From Synergistaceae bacterium (GTDB lineage: Bacteria; Synergistota; Synergistia; Synergistales; Aminobacteriaceae), in the NCBI GenBank assembly GCA_017447325.1, contig JAFSNU010000003.1, forward strand, positions 1-5,498: a stretch of 5,498 bases of DNA. The letters run 5' to 3'. Made by a program: the position numbers and the translations under genes. Under the pieces are notes generated by a model. The model was not told where the DNA came from. It did not search any database and saw only the letters and a program-made list of their open reading frames with translations. Of this stretch, positions 5,191-5,498 are shown piece after piece (within the stretch, counting starts at the first letter, position 1; every line of letters begins with the position of its first letter).

Positions 5191-5498
5191 ATGCAGTTAA
5201 TAACAAGTCACTTGAACACGGATTTTGATTCGCTTGCGTGCATGATTGCGGCGCAAAAGTTGTATCCTGACGCTGTAATATGTCCGCCTGGCGCAATGAG
5301 CCGCAAGGTGCGGGACTTCATGGTTCATAACGGCCATAATTGGAAGTTATTAAAGCCTAAGAAAATTCCGTTGGATCAAATTACTTTAATGATAGTTGTT
5401 GACACTCGCTCGCGTCAGCGCATCGGACCTTTCGCCGCGCTTGCGGGACGTCAGGACGTGAAAGTGCATATATACGATCATCATCCGGCGACGATAAA
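5191..5498 (+). CDS. DHH-family phosphoesterase, N-terminal part, probably DHH-CBS-poly(A) polymerase type (cut by right edge)
   Basis: The 102 visible residues begin MQLITSHLNTDFDSLACMIA and carry the DHH metal motifs in order: HLNTDFDSLA (7-16; H7, D11 and D13 expected to bind Mn), VVDTR (69-73, D71) and IYDHHPA (94-100, the name-giving D96-H97-H98). The wording around them (KLYPDAV, PPGAMSRKVRDF, RIGPF, KVHIYDHHP) resembles the N-terminus of long proteins in which DHH is followed by two CBS domains and a tRNA nucleotidyltransferase/poly(A) polymerase-like domain, about 850-900 aa in total. The visible part alone cannot exclude a DHH/DHHA1 oligoribonuclease (NrnA type). GGAAAGG (5174-5180) lies 10 nt before the ATG. 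It follows the DUF1858 gene by 48 A/T-rich nt. DHH identity is sure; the full architecture is inference. Confidence 0.82.
   Translation, partial: MQLITSHLNTDFDSLACMIAAQKLYPDAVICPPGAMSRKVRDFMVHNGHNWKLLKPKKIPLDQITLMIVVDTRSRQRIGPFAALAGRQDVKVHIYDHHPATI

Overview
The window reads as ordinary bacterial chromosome, not a mobile or defence island. Coding DNA has moderate GC, while nearly every intergenic gap is almost pure A/T (runs such as AAATTTAAAAATTT). The gene set suggests an anaerobe: an exported CbiK-type chelatase, a DUF1858 hybrid-cluster-protein-associated redox-disulfide protein, and a long-form DHH/CBS/poly(A)-polymerase-type gene. An uncultured gut or rumen Synergistota or clostridial relative is my best guess, but I cannot fix the taxon from sequence alone.

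Left part (1-1430, minus strand): a YhaM-type OB-fold plus HD-domain 3'-5' exoribonuclease gene, followed 22 nt later by the start of an RluC/RluD-type pseudouridine synthase gene that runs off the left edge. Both products act on RNA and the genes probably share a transcript. A compact 87-nt divergent region (1431-1517) holds what look like two overlapping promoters, one for yhaM (minus) and one for cbiK (plus). The cbiK-like gene (1518-2408) encodes a sirohydrochlorin chelatase with a signal peptide and ends at a hairpin terminator.

Middle (2409-4725): an extended -10 promoter sits right after that terminator and should drive a stand-alone rpsD (ribosomal protein S4). Next is a well-preserved SAM-I (S-box) riboswitch with its own intrinsic terminator, placed to switch off metK (S-adenosylmethionine synthetase) when SAM is plentiful. 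I see no terminator between rpsD and the riboswitch.

Right part (4726-5498): a 115-bp nested palindromic element bounded by CACCCCTC/GAGGGGTG, resembling a dispersed REP/MITE-type repeat, separates metK from the next unit. That unit is a 66-aa DUF1858 CxxC protein and, 48 nt later, the N-terminus of a DHH-domain protein (probably the DHH-CBS-CBS-tRNA nucleotidyltransferase type) cut by the right edge.

I found no clearly new multi-gene system. The points most worth a second look are the palindromic element, the overlapping divergent promoters, the lone exported CbiK, the riboswitch with A/T-expanded P3 and P4, and A/T-rich insertions at variable loops of both protein and RNA genes.
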